Part shown: positions 1 to 9,143 of the stretch, one piece after another
How positions within the stretch are numbered: the stretch's first letter is position 1
Layout of the letters: each line of letters opens with the position of its first letter
From: Roseovarius albus
Lineage (GTDB): Bacteria > Pseudomonadota > Alphaproteobacteria > Rhodobacterales > Rhodobacteraceae
Length of the DNA stretch: 64,000 nt
Direction: 5' to 3'
NCBI RefSeq assembly: GCF_900172335.1
Contig: NZ_FWFX01000015.1
Span: forward strand, 1-64,000
Notes under the pieces: generated by a model
Databases searched by the model: none
Told to the model about the DNA's origin: nothing
The model's input: the letters and a program-made list of their open reading frames with translations, nothing else
Translations under genes and position numbers: made by a program

Positions 1-215
1 TATGCGTGCAGCGGTGCCATCATGGCATCAAACCAGACTGCGAAGATAAGCGTGACCCGGATGAGCGACAATGACCCGAAAGAAAAGGAAAAATGAGCTT
101 GACCTAAACACCCAATTAGAGAAGCAGACATTCTCTGCGTCAATGTTGGATGCCCGGTACGGGCTGGCGGCGGCCTTTCATTGACCACCAGCCCCACCTT
201 GACCTTTAAACCGCG
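1..215. other. Left edge, no gene that can be supported
   Basis: On the + strand the first frame is open from base 1 to a TGA at 94-96 and could be the last 31 codons of a gene that starts outside the window. A 37-codon frame (71-184) overlaps it and converges on the DUF5681 gene. Neither has recognisable domain content, so both remain possibilities only. Confidence 0.3.
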
Positions 216-932
216 TTATCGCCCGAACTTCTCCGTCAGCTGCCCGATGATGCTGAGGATGCGTTCAGCGTGCTTGATGTCGCCACAGATGATCTCGCGA
301 ATGCCTTCGCTTTCCTCGGACCTTAGATCCTCGTGCAGTTCGGCGAGGGCCAACTCCCACTCGTCGCGCTTTGCCAGCCACATATCGAGCTCAGCTTTCT
401 CTTCCCTGGTCCAGGGCCCCTCAACCCGTGCCTCGCCAGTGTTCAGGTCGATCTTGACGTGATCCGGATGCGGCACCGGGTCAGGCAGGTCGGTTATACC
501 AAGCCGCTTACGTCGTTCCAGCTCCTGATCCCACTCGATCTTGTAATCCATCGCGGTCGAGAGCCACTCGTCGGCCAGTTGCTTGTTCTGCCGCTCTGTG
601 GTCGAGAGCATCTCGGCAAAGAGCCTCTGTGCCCGGTGATGGCCCTTGGCGGCATTGACCGCCAGTGATCGTATGACGGCCTGCGCCATCGGGATCGTTA
701 CATTGCGCGCACCATCCCGCACCGTGATGTCGCGATACGCCTCATCAAGGATGATGCCTTTCAGGCGTTCCTCGTTGAGTTTCGGACGTTTGCTCTTCGC
801 TCCTTTTGGTCGCCCTCGAGGATTGCCCGATCTGCCAGGTTTGAATCGGGTTACGGCTGGAGGTTTGCCATAGCCAACCTCATATGCAACATCGGGTTTT
901 TGCACCGGTAGCTTGTTCTTCTCACCACTCAT
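216..932 (-). CDS. DUF5681 domain protein, phage/mobile-element associated
   Basis: A 238-residue basic protein. Near the N-terminus it carries the glycine/arginine-rich signature of the DUF5681 family (FKPGRSGNPRGRPKGAKS), followed by a charged helical region. Proteins with this domain are often found in prophages and integrated elements near packaging or DNA-modification genes; their biochemical role is not established. I place the start at 932 and not at the upstream ATG at 971, because 932 gives an ATGA overlap with the stop of the methyltransferase gene, the usual sign of translational coupling. The downstream partner that might reveal its role lies outside the window or is lost. Confidence 0.75.
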   Translation of the reverse strand: MSGEKNKLPVQKPDVAYEVGYGKPPAVTRFKPGRSGNPRGRPKGAKSKRPKLNEERLKGIILDEAYRDITVRDGARNVTIPMAQAVIRSLAVNAAKGHHRAQRLFAEMLSTTERQNKQLADEWLSTAMDYKIEWDQELERRKRLGITDLPDPVPHPDHVKIDLNTGEARVEGPWTREEKAELDMWLAKRDEWELALAELHEDLRSEESEGIREIICGDIKHAERILSIIGQLTEKFGR

Positions 933-2233
933 TCGGCTGTCTCCAACCCTTGCATCGCCGGAGCCTGCCAACCGCAGACCAATTGTTCGGCCTCATCCTT
1001 CGCGTAACCCTCCCGACGCGCTAAAATGCGATCGCAGTAGATCGGATCGAGTTCACAAAGATAACCCCGGCGTCCGGTCTTCTCCGCTGTTATCAGCATT
1101 GAGCCAGATCCACCAAAGATGTCCAGAACGATATCGCCCCGCGCCGACACATCCCGGATCGCATCCGCAATCATCTGCACAGGCTTCACCGTAGGATGCA
1201 GAGCCAGCTCTTCCATACGCGTGCCATGCCGGCTGTTCACGCCGCGGTATTCCCAGACATTCGTGCGATACCGCCCATGCTGGCCCAGCTCGAAAGTGTT
1301 GATGTGCGGGGCGCTGCCCTTTTTAAAGACAAAGATCAGTTCGTGGCGCGAGCGATAGAAAGTGCCCATGCCGCCATTGCCCTTGGCCCTGACGATGAGG
1401 TTCTTGAGCTCGGAGTATGCCCCCTGCCCTGCCTCGATCATCTCGGACATGTGGCGCCAGTCCATGCAGAGGAAGTGGATGGACCCGTCGACGCTGTGAT
1501 CCGCGAGATTGCGGAAGGCGCATTTGAGGAAGCGGGTGAACTCACCCGCGCTCATCTCGCCGGACGCCATGGCAAACTCCCGGTGCTGGATCTTGCCAGA
1601 GTTCCCAACGTGGCCATCAATTGGCACATTGTAGGGCGGATCGCTGAAGACCATCCGGGCCTCGGCGCCGTCCATCAGCGCTTTCACAACATCTGGGTCC
1701 AGCGCATTGCCGCAGACCAACCTGTGCGGCCCCAACTGCCAGACATCGCCGGAATTTACGCGCGCGGGTGCTGCCTCGGGCATCGTGTCACCCGCCGGAT
1801 CGCCCGGCTCCTCCGGTGCCACCGCCTCCAGCACCCCCTCGACCTCGGGAATGGAAAACCCAGTAATGGAGACATCGAAGTCGAGATCGGCCGTCATCAG
1901 CGCACCCAGCTCTGCCGCCAGCAGGTCCTCGTCCCAGCCGGCATTCAGAGCCAGCTTGTTGTCGGCCAGCACATAGGCGCGTTTCTCATCCGAGCTCATA
2001 TGATCCAATCTGAGGCATGGCACTTCGGTCATCCCCAACTGTTTGGCCGTTTCCAACCGTCCATGCCCTGCCAAAATGGTCCGGCGCTCGTCGATCAGCA
2101 CCGGGTTGGTGAACCCGAATGTCTCTATGCTATCCGCAATCTGACGGATCTGTTTCATTGAATGGGTTCGCGCATTGCACGCCCAGGGAGTAAGATCGCG
2201 GGTCGCGATATGCTCGATTTTACTAACTGCCAT
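929..2233 (-). CDS. ParB-domain DNA methyltransferase (N4/N6, beta order)
   Basis: A 434-residue fusion. Residues about 5-115 form a ParB/sulfiredoxin-like domain (NPVLID, then GHGR around residues 56-59). The rest is an amino-methyltransferase with the catalytic DPPY motif at 198-201 and the AdoMet-binding FGGSG motif at 373-377. Catalytic motif before cofactor motif is the beta-class order, which modifies adenine N6 or cytosine N4. ParB-methyltransferase fusions are common in phages and integrative elements and usually lack a partner restriction enzyme; none is visible here. It is translationally coupled to the DUF5681 gene by an ATGA overlap. The recognition site cannot be read from the sequence. 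Confidence 0.9.
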   Translation of the reverse strand: MAVSKIEHIATRDLTPWACNARTHSMKQIRQIADSIETFGFTNPVLIDERRTILAGHGRLETAKQLGMTEVPCLRLDHMSSDEKRAYVLADNKLALNAGWDEDLLAAELGALMTADLDFDVSITGFSIPEVEGVLEAVAPEEPGDPAGDTMPEAAPARVNSGDVWQLGPHRLVCGNALDPDVVKALMDGAEARMVFSDPPYNVPIDGHVGNSGKIQHREFAMASGEMSAGEFTRFLKCAFRNLADHSVDGSIHFLCMDWRHMSEMIEAGQGAYSELKNLIVRAKGNGGMGTFYRSRHELIFVFKKGSAPHINTFELGQHGRYRTNVWEYRGVNSRHGTRMEELALHPTVKPVQMIADAIRDVSARGDIVLDIFGGSGSMLITAEKTGRRGYLCELDPIYCDRILARREGYAKDEAEQLVCGWQAPAMQGLETAE

Positions 2234-2549
2234 CTTCGTACTGCCTCTCTAATTACATACCTAAATTAACGACCAACTACGCTGATCGCCCTGCGGACCA
2301 TCCGCCAAAACAAAAAAGGACAGCCGTGCGCGCACAGTTGTCCTTTCAGAGGAATGAAGTTCCCTCGCATAGAACATATCATGAACATTTCAGTTATGCA
2401 ACTGGCGCTCTAGTCGATAGCGATTTTGGACAAATCCGTGGATTGTGCTGCAACAAGGACCCGCGTAAAACCCAAGTGATCTGCCATTTGCCAGAAACGC
2501 CCAAAACCTTCCCTAATCGAAACGGAACGTTCCCAGATCCCGGCTTGTG

Positions 2550-2680
2550 AATTCCCTGATACTCTAAGAACAGGGAATTGGGGGCTAACCTGCTGTATTC
2601 ACGCCAAATATCCGACACCAAAACCGCGCATTCTGCCAAAACCGCGCCAAAACTGGCAAGTTTCCCTGTTAATTCCCTGT
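2550..2680. repeat. AATTCCCTG inverted and direct repeats
   Basis: AATTCCCTG at 2550-2558 and its complement CAGGGAATT at 2571-2579 form a perfect 9-bp inverted repeat with a 12-base loop. A further direct copy lies at 2672-2680, preceded by the related TTTCCCTG. The function is unknown; it may be a leftover of the element edge. Confidence 0.6.
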
Positions 2681-2855
2681 CAACACGAATTTCAAATCAG
2701 AGACCGGTTTACGCAAGACTGCGACCACCACCATCTTCTTCGATATCAATGAGTTAGATGGGGGCTTCTCCTGCTGTGCGCTCCCGGCTTACAGATCAGT
2801 CCGACTCCCCTGCCAGATGATCAAAAGGTGACCAGACCGTACACCCGATTAAATA

Positions 2856-2892
2856 TGTACAGGTTGTACAAGTTGTACACGGGTTTTGTACA
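2856..2892. repeat. Cluster of four TGTACA sites
   Basis: Palindromic TGTACA occurs at 2856-2861, 2865-2870, 2874-2879 and 2887-2892. The middle two copies share GTTGTACA and sit 9 bp apart. The spacing suggests a multi-site operator or a degenerate iteron, but no regulator or replication gene lies next to it. Confidence 0.55.
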
Positions 2893-3163
2893 TAAATGGG
2901 ATGAGGGTGTTCCACGGATGGAGAGAAGTAAACTTGTTCGTTGTGTTGCCGTGTAGTGGCGATAAGCGAACGAAACTTCCCACCCTATTGCAGTAAAATC
3001 GCGAGGACTATGCCTACAGATTTGTTCCTTGAGCCTGTCTGGGTGCATTTTCGCCCATTGTAGGCGATCTGTTCCGCCCGAGTCTCCTAGATTTTGCAGC
3101 CATCCGAAATAGAAAAGAGGGCGGAAAACCGCCCCCTTTGATTGATAGAAATTTCCGGACGTC

Positions 3164-4765
3164 TTACCGATTTAGGAACTCCATTTCGTATTTATCTTCG
3201 ACATCCGGAAGTGGGTGATCGTCATGCAGTGACTTGGCTGTACCGTAAATCATGAACAGTAAGATCACAGCAATCGGTAGCCCCGCCACGATCGACGCCG
3301 TCTGCAGCGCCCCAAGGCCGCCCGCCAGCATCAATACCCCGGCGACGACACCAGCGGTGACACCCCAGAATATACGGAATTTGACGGGTGGGTTTTCATC
3401 GCCCATCGAAAGCATCGTGCACATCACGAGCGTCCCCGAGTCAGAGGACGTGACAAACCACGAGATCAGCAAGATGGTTATCAGCACGGTCAGCGGATAA
3501 ACAATCCAAGCGTATCCAAATCCAGCCAATGTCGCGAAAACCCCCGACGCATAGTCATTATTGACCGCTTCCATTACGCCTGCGTTGTAGAACAGATCGA
3601 CGCCTGCCGCAGCCCCACCAAAGATGCCCATCCACAGCATCACAACCGAAGTTGGGATGAGCAGAACGCAAAAGCAGAACTGGCGGATTGTGCGGCCTTT
3701 GGAGACGCGCGCAATGAACAATCCAACGAAGGGGCACCATGCAATCCACCAGCCCCAGTAGAAGATTGTCCACCAGCTTTGCCATTGAACCTCTGGGTCA
3801 CTGTTGATCCAGAATCCCATTGGGATCACGTTCCACAGATAGTCACCAAATCCCGAGATCATGATCCCTAGCGTAAAGGCTGTCGGCGCAAGGACCAGGA
3901 ACAAGACCAGAAGACCGATCGAAGCCATAACGTTGCATTCGGACAAAATACGTACGCCTTTGCCCACACCCGAGGCCGCAGAAGCTGTACCGGCAATTGT
4001 GATCAGTGCGACAAGGATCAATTGGTTGGTTTGCGTGTTTTGCATCCAGCCCAGGTTTTCAAGGCCAGCTGCGATAGGTGTCACCCCGAGGCCCAGCGAA
4101 GTTGCGAGACCAAAAATCGTTCCGAACACGCCGATCAGATCAACCAAATGCCCCCACGGGCCATAAATGCGATCCTTGAGAACTGGATAGAGCGCTGTCC
4201 GCAGTGTCAGAGGCAAGTCTTTACGATACGAGAAATATGCGAGGCTGAGCCCCACGAGCACATAAAGCCCCCAACCGTGGAACCCCCAATGGAAATTGGT
4301 AACGGTCACTGCCTTGATCGCCGCCTGGGTCGAGCCGGCTTCTGCGCCTGCCTGCTCCATAAACGGGCTTCCCTGGATGTGATACATGGGTTCGGCAACG
4401 CCCCAATAGATCAGACCGGAACCAAGACCCGCTGAAAAGAGCATGCAGATCCATGAAAACGTAGAAAAATCAGGATCATCGTCCGGCTTGCCCAGCTTTA
4501 CATCGCCGAAACGACTTATCATGAGCCAAAACACGAAAAACAGTGCTGCATTTACGACGATCACATAGAACCAGTCCATTGTGCCGATGATGAATTCTTT
4601 GCCGGCAGCGAAAACAGCCCCGGAACGCTCGACATCTGCGATCGTGTATAAAACGAAAGCCAGAATCATCACCATCGACAAGATGCCCATCAACGGGTTC
4701 ATGCCTTTGAATGGTCCGGTGCTGGCAACAAGGTTGTCGGGTTTATTTGTTGTTTGTTCACTCAT
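3164..4765 (-). CDS. BCCT family betaine/carnitine/choline transporter
   Basis: A 533-residue inner-membrane carrier with about twelve hydrophobic segments. It has the family hallmark of a tryptophan-rich segment followed by a conserved loop (FYWGWWIAWCPFVGLF, then ARVSKGRTIRQF), and NFHWGFHGWGLY further upstream. BCCT carriers import quaternary ammonium compounds such as glycine betaine, carnitine or choline using Na+ or H+ gradients. The gene follows the binding-protein gene by 33 bp on the same strand, so the two are probably cotranscribed. The C-terminal tail is short, without a long osmosensing extension, which fits nutrient uptake better than osmotic control. The exact substrate cannot be assigned. 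Confidence 0.93.
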   Translation of the reverse strand: MSEQTTNKPDNLVASTGPFKGMNPLMGILSMVMILAFVLYTIADVERSGAVFAAGKEFIIGTMDWFYVIVVNAALFFVFWLMISRFGDVKLGKPDDDPDFSTFSWICMLFSAGLGSGLIYWGVAEPMYHIQGSPFMEQAGAEAGSTQAAIKAVTVTNFHWGFHGWGLYVLVGLSLAYFSYRKDLPLTLRTALYPVLKDRIYGPWGHLVDLIGVFGTIFGLATSLGLGVTPIAAGLENLGWMQNTQTNQLILVALITIAGTASAASGVGKGVRILSECNVMASIGLLVLFLVLAPTAFTLGIMISGFGDYLWNVIPMGFWINSDPEVQWQSWWTIFYWGWWIAWCPFVGLFIARVSKGRTIRQFCFCVLLIPTSVVMLWMGIFGGAAAGVDLFYNAGVMEAVNNDYASGVFATLAGFGYAWIVYPLTVLITILLISWFVTSSDSGTLVMCTMLSMGDENPPVKFRIFWGVTAGVVAGVLMLAGGLGALQTASIVAGLPIAVILLFMIYGTAKSLHDDHPLPDVEDKYEMEFLNR

Positions 4766-4798
4766 TTTAAAATGACCTCTTTGTCCTGTTGCACTGCC

Positions 4799-5959
4799 TT
4801 AGCGAACCGTACCAGAAGCACCCTGACGGGCGGCCTCCGTGAGCCAGGCTTGAAATGCTTCCTCAAGTCGGGCGTGGTTGGCAGCCCACCATTCAGCATC
4901 AGAATGGATTGACAGTTTGTCCTCATATGCAGGTCCGTTCGGGATCTGCTCCAAAATGTCTTCGGAGAGAAGATCGAGCGAAGACTTACGCGTCGGACCA
5001 TTGGGTAGATAGCCGACCATATTTGCCAACGCTTCGGTAGAGCTGGCGTATTGAATGAACTCAATCGCTTCGTCTTTGTAACGGCTGCCCTTTGGAACAC
5101 CAAAGAGGTCCAGTTCAATGACGCGCCCGTCCATATTCACGGTAAAATCAGCGCCTTCCTCCTTGGAAGCAGTGGCCCCCGTTGTCGCCCAGATCATCGA
5201 CATCGCGACTTCGCCACTGTTCAATAGACGAACAGGTTCGCGACCTGATTGCCAAAGCTGAAGATCTGATCGAATTGAATCCATCTTGCTTAGCGCTTGT
5301 TCGACTCCTTCAGGCGTTTCAAGTGTCGGATAAACGTCTTCGCGCGCAACACCATCCGCCATCAATGCCCATTCCATTATAACGGTTGGATCATTCCGAA
5401 TAGCCCGGGCACCAGGATACGTTTCTGTGTCGAAAAAATCAGCAATCGACGTCGGCGCGGCGTCCGGATAAGCAGAGTTGCTGTAGGCAAATGCTGTTCC
5501 CCAGACGATAACTCCAACACCGCAATCATTCAGTGCTCCTTCGACAAAGTCATCAGATGCGGGTGTTCCATCTTCCCCACTCGGAAGATCAATTCCTGAC
5601 AAGTCTTCCAAAAGACCTTCCTCACAAGCCCGAAGGCTGTCGGCCTGTGTCAGGTCCACGACATCCCAAATGACGTTGGCACTTTCGACCTGATCGCGGA
5701 TCTCGTCTATGCCGCCATTATAATGTGCAACATTCACGCGCACCTGATTTTCTTGTTCGTAAGGACGGACAAAACCCAACATTTGGCTTCGCATATAAGG
5801 TCCAGTCCAAGACGTGAACGTAATCTCATTCTTTTGTTGTTCAGCAGCCTCGGATGAGGTTTCATCCTGCGCCAGGACCGTGCTTGACCAAGATGCGGTC
5901 AGCAATGTCACCAGTGTAAAGACTGTTCCGATCCGGAACGATCTATTTGGCAGACTCAT
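4799..5959 (-). CDS. PotD-like periplasmic substrate-binding protein
   Basis: A 386-residue protein with a Sec signal peptide (hydrophobic core after NRSFRIG, cleavage near VLAQ), then a spermidine/putrescine-type type-2 periplasmic-binding fold: FTSWTGPY near the start, the VIWDVVDL segment, FGVPKGSRYKDEAIEFIQY and VGYLPNGPTR towards the end. Such proteins normally deliver ligand to ABC permeases, but no ABC permease or ATPase gene is adjacent. The only neighbour in the operon is the BCCT carrier 33 bp downstream. A good GGGAG ribosome-binding site precedes the ATG. The ligand may be an amine or quaternary amine (inference from family and neighbour). Confidence 0.88.
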   Translation of the reverse strand: MSLPNRSFRIGTVFTLVTLLTASWSSTVLAQDETSSEAAEQQKNEITFTSWTGPYMRSQMLGFVRPYEQENQVRVNVAHYNGGIDEIRDQVESANVIWDVVDLTQADSLRACEEGLLEDLSGIDLPSGEDGTPASDDFVEGALNDCGVGVIVWGTAFAYSNSAYPDAAPTSIADFFDTETYPGARAIRNDPTVIMEWALMADGVAREDVYPTLETPEGVEQALSKMDSIRSDLQLWQSGREPVRLLNSGEVAMSMIWATTGATASKEEGADFTVNMDGRVIELDLFGVPKGSRYKDEAIEFIQYASSTEALANMVGYLPNGPTRKSSLDLLSEDILEQIPNGPAYEDKLSIHSDAEWWAANHARLEEAFQAWLTEAARQGASGTVR

Positions 5960-6545
5960 ATCAAACTCCCTTTTTGATAATTTGCTCTCTTTTTAGCGAC
6001 AATTGGTCTTCGCGACGGAGCACTTTAATTCATCGAATTTAATCCACATGGATCGATGTGTTGGTTTAACTTTCAAAAGAGTACGCTTTAGCCCTGAATT
6101 TTGAAAGTTTTGCACCTGTATGAACGCGAGTATGGGCTTAAATTCAGAACCGAACTACACGAATACGACACAAATTAAACAAATGCGACACACCGCAAGC
6201 CCAGAAGTTTTTTAACATTGGCGCCGCTCAAGCGCATAAATTCTGGACTTACCACATTCATCATACCTGATTTTGCAGCGTCTGACGATTCAGCTACTCA
6301 GAGCATTAAACGTATAGCAAAGCTTGGGAAATCAGGCCAGTTTACATGCAACATTGCTACGCGTGAGTTCTGATTTCGGTGGATTGCTGCTAAGATAAAA
6401 TTCGCCTATTGTCATCCTAGGCTTGCTCAGTCTGCTCGGAATAATAGGCCTCCTACCTTACCACAGCTTTGCCCCGGGCGTGGCGCGTGGTAAGCGGGGG
6501 TAACGTCATGATTCTGTCATCAGAGCCAACCCGGGAAACACCTTC
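5960..6545. other. Divergent intergenic region between binding-protein gene and prs
   Basis: This 586-base AT-rich region must hold the promoters of the leftward transporter operon and of prs. Several short inverted repeats are visible, the best at 6068-6109; smaller ones are AATTC/GAATT near 6030 and CACAT/ATGTG near 6050. No small gene or RNA could be supported. Confidence 0.5.
6068..6109. promoter_or_regulatory. 11-bp perfect inverted repeat upstream of the transporter operon
   Basis: AACTTTCAAAA at 6068-6078 and TTTTGAAAGTT at 6099-6109 are exact complements separated by 20 bases. They lie about 110-150 bases upstream of the binding-protein start. Centre-to-centre spacing of 31 bp (about three helical turns) would suit a dimeric regulator; no known motif is recognised. 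Confidence 0.4.
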
Positions 6546-7562
6546 ATGCCTACCACCTCCGAGCCGAAACTGATCTCTGGCAATGCCAACATGCCGCTGG
6601 CCAAGGCGATTGCCCGCCGCATGACTATGCATCGGGGGGCCAATCTGGGGTTGGTCGATGCGAGGGTCGAGCGATTCAATGATCAGGAAATCTTTGTTGA
6701 GGTCTACGAGAACGTCCGCGGCGAGGATATGTTCATCATTCAGCCGACTTCTAACCCAGCCAATGACAACCTGATGGAATTGCTCATTATGGCGGATGCT
6801 CTGAAACGGTCCTCGGCCAAGCGGATCACAGCCGTCATTCCTTACTTCGGTTATGCACGGCAGGACCGCCGGTCCAAGGCGCGCACGCCGATTTCGGCCA
6901 AGCTGGTTGCGAATATGATCGCGCAGTCCGGAATTGAACGGGTTCTGACAATGGACCTGCACGCAGCACAGATTCAAGGTTTCTTTGATATTCCGGTTGA
7001 CAACCTCTATGCCTCGCCGGTGTTTGCGCTGGATATCATGAAACAGTTCAAGGACAATCTGGATGATGTGATGATCGTGTCACCCGATGTAGGCGGTGTG
7101 GCGCGGGCGCGCGAGCTGGCCAAACGGATCAATGCGCCGCTATCGATTGTAGACAAGCGCCGCGAGAAGCCTGGTGAAGTGGCGGAAATGACCGTAATCG
7201 GGGATGTGACCGGCAAGAAATGTATCATCGTGGATGACATGTGCGACACTGCTGGCACCCTGTGCAAGGCGGCTGAAGTAATATTGGAACATGGCGCCAC
7301 CGAAGTGCACGCCTATATCACCCACGGTGTGATGTCCGGCCCTGCGGTTGATCGTGTGACCAAATCGGTCATGAAATCCTTGGTCATCACAGACACGATT
7401 GCGCCGAGTGAATCTGTCCAATCGGCACCGAATATCCGCATCATCCCAACCGCGCCGGTGTTCGCACAGGCAATCTTGAACATTTGGCAGGGCAACAGCG
7501 TTTCGTCTCTGTTCGAGACCCCGACACTTGAGCCTGTATACGAGGGTCAATTCGGCGGTTGA
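6546..7562 (+). CDS. prs: Ribose-phosphate pyrophosphokinase
   Basis: A 338-residue enzyme that makes PRPP from ribose 5-phosphate and ATP for purine, pyrimidine, histidine, tryptophan and NAD synthesis. Visible motifs are [21 protein letters not shown] (ATP binding), [24 protein letters not shown], and the PRPP loop [13 protein letters not shown]. It is slightly longer than typical bacterial enzymes (about 315 residues), with small N- and C-terminal extensions. It is followed by a strong hairpin and is probably monocistronic. Confidence 0.97.
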   Translation: MPTTSEPKLISGNANMPLAKAIARRMTMHRGANLGLVDARVERFNDQEIFVEVYENVRGEDMFIIQPTSNPANDNLMELLIMADALKRSSAKRITAVIPYFGYARQDRRSKARTPISAKLVANMIAQSGIERVLTMDLHAAQIQGFFDIPVDNLYASPVFALDIMKQFKDNLDDVMIVSPDVGGVARARELAKRINAPLSIVDKRREKPGEVAEMTVIGDVTGKKCIIVDDMCDTAGTLCKAAEVILEHGATEVHAYITHGVMSGPAVDRVTKSVMKSLVITDTIAPSESVQSAPNIRIIPTAPVFAQAILNIWQGNSVSSLFETPTLEPVYEGQFGG

Positions 7563-7589
7563 TCCGAATTAGAGCCTGCGTATTTCCTG

Positions 7590-7615
7590 ACGGCCAGCCC
7601 TGTAGGGTTGGCCGT
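7590..7615 (+). terminator. prs terminator hairpin
   Basis: ACGGCCAGCCC (7590-7600) pairs with GGGTTGGCCGT (7605-7615) with one G-U pair and loop TGTA. Only a weak T-run follows. It lies 28 bases after the prs stop. Confidence 0.6.
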
Positions 7616-7697
7616 AGTCGTTTCAGACTTGTGATTGGCATATGAGGGTGACAAGGTGCGCGGGAAATCAAACCGCTGAATGATGGGAGACTGCGGC

Positions 7698-9140
7698 ATG
7701 ATCGAAAAACGTCAGTTTTATATCAATGGAGCCTGGGTCGATCCGGCTGAAGCCAATGATCACAACGTTATCAACCCGGCCAACGAAGAACCGTGTGCAG
7801 TGATCTCTCTTGGCGGGCAGGCCGATACCAATGCCGCCGTTGCAGCCGCCAAGGCTGCATTCCCGGCGTGGATGGCCACCGCACCTGAAGATCGGATCGC
7901 GCTGGTTGAAAAGCTGCTCGAAATTTATGAATCGCGCAACGAAGACATGGCGCAGGCGATCAGTATTGAGATGGGCGCGCCGATTTCCATGTCGCGTCAA
8001 CAGCAGGCGACCTCAGGGTCTTACCATATCCGCGCCTTCCTTGAAGAAGCGCGCAAGTTCGAGTTTGCCCACCCGATGGACGAAGCCACGCCGGGCAGCT
8101 GGATCATGAACGAACCTATTGGTGTTTGCGCGCTGATTACGCCGTGGAACTGGCCGATGAACCAGGTGACGCTCAAAGTGATCGGCGCCGCGATTGCGGG
8201 CTGCACCATGGTGCTGAAACCGTCCGAGGAATCGCCGCTGTCATCAATGCTGTTTGCAGAGATGATGCATGAGGCTGGATTCCCTGCCGGTGTGTTTAAC
8301 CTTGTGAACGGTGACGGTGTTGGTGTCGGCTCGCAACTGACCAGCCATGCCGATGTCGATATGATCTCTTTCACCGGATCATCGCGTGCCGGTCAGATCA
8401 TTTCCAAAGTGGCCGCCGATACGCTCAAACGTGTCAGCCTTGAGCTGGGTGGCAAAGGGGCCAACGTGGTCTTCGCCGATGCGGATGAAAAGGCTGTAAA
8501 ACGTGGCGTGCTGCACTGCATGAACAACTCGGGTCAGTCGTGCAACGCGCCAACCCGCATGTTGGTACAGCGCGATATTTACGACCAAGCCGTTGAAACG
8601 GCTGCGCAGGTTGCCGCCTCGGTCGAGGTTGGAGCGCCCAGCGAAGAAGGGCGTCATATGGGTCCGGTCGTGAATGAAGTTCAGTTCAACAAGATCCAGG
8701 ACATGATCCAAAAGGGCATCGATGAGGGCGCGCGCCTGATTGCAGGTGGTGTGGGTCGTCCTGATGGGTTGAACCGGGGCTTTTATGTCAAGCCGACCGT
8801 CTTTGCCGATGTGAACAACGAAATGACCATCGCGCGTGAAGAGATCTTTGGCCCTGTGCTGTCGATCATTCCTTTTGATACCGAGGAAGAGAGCATCGCG
8901 ATTGCCAATGACACGCCCTATGGATTGACTGACTATGTTCAAACGCAGGACCCGGCGCGGGCCAACCGGATGATCCGTGCCCTGCGAGCTGGCATGGTGG
9001 AAACCAATGGTCAGAGCCGTGGCAACGGTGCGCCCTTTGGCGGCATGAAGCAGTCTGGCAACGGACGCGAAGGCGGCAAATGGGGCATCGAGGATTTCAT
9101 CGAAGTGAAATCCGTCTCGGGCTGGACCGAGGCCAGCTAA
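7698..9140 (+). CDS. Aldehyde dehydrogenase (NAD(P)+-dependent)
   Basis: A 480-residue member of the aldehyde dehydrogenase superfamily. It shows the cofactor-binding ITPWNWPMNQ and KPSEESPLS segments, FTGSSRAGQ, the general-base LELGGKGAN and the nucleophile motif NNSGQSCNAPTR, so all core catalytic residues are present. The start is set at 7698, where a GGGAGA box is spaced 7 bases from the ATG, not at the two ATGs just upstream (7680, 7683). The stop is only 3 bases from the next gene, suggesting cotranscription with the glycan genes. The substrate is not evident; it resembles short-chain or semialdehyde dehydrogenases. Confidence 0.92.
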   Translation: MIEKRQFYINGAWVDPAEANDHNVINPANEEPCAVISLGGQADTNAAVAAAKAAFPAWMATAPEDRIALVEKLLEIYESRNEDMAQAISIEMGAPISMSRQQQATSGSYHIRAFLEEARKFEFAHPMDEATPGSWIMNEPIGVCALITPWNWPMNQVTLKVIGAAIAGCTMVLKPSEESPLSSMLFAEMMHEAGFPAGVFNLVNGDGVGVGSQLTSHADVDMISFTGSSRAGQIISKVAADTLKRVSLELGGKGANVVFADADEKAVKRGVLHCMNNSGQSCNAPTRMLVQRDIYDQAVETAAQVAASVEVGAPSEEGRHMGPVVNEVQFNKIQDMIQKGIDEGARLIAGGVGRPDGLNRGFYVKPTVFADVNNEMTIAREEIFGPVLSIIPFDTEEESIAIANDTPYGLTDYVQTQDPARANRMIRALRAGMVETNGQSRGNGAPFGGMKQSGNGREGGKWGIEDFIEVKSVSGWTEAS

Positions 9141-9143
9141 ATT

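Larger units (their letters stand above)
2234..3163. other. 930-base gene-poor stretch at the mobile-element boundary
   Basis: No convincing coding frame is present; the short frames lack family resemblance and good ribosome-binding sites. It holds the methyltransferase promoter region, an inverted repeat with extra copies of AATTCCCTG (2550-2680) and a TGTACA cluster (2856-2892). It separates the element-like genes from the transporter operon, so the right boundary of the element probably lies here. No integrase or tRNA attachment site was seen. Confidence 0.5.

Noticed and set aside
2394-2639. 81-codon minus-strand frame
   Set aside because: No family resemblance, no ribosome-binding site, and its start region overlaps the AATTCCCTG repeats; most likely non-coding.
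2821-3048. 75-codon minus-strand frame
   Set aside because: It runs through the TGTACA cluster and has low-complexity, non-protein-like composition.
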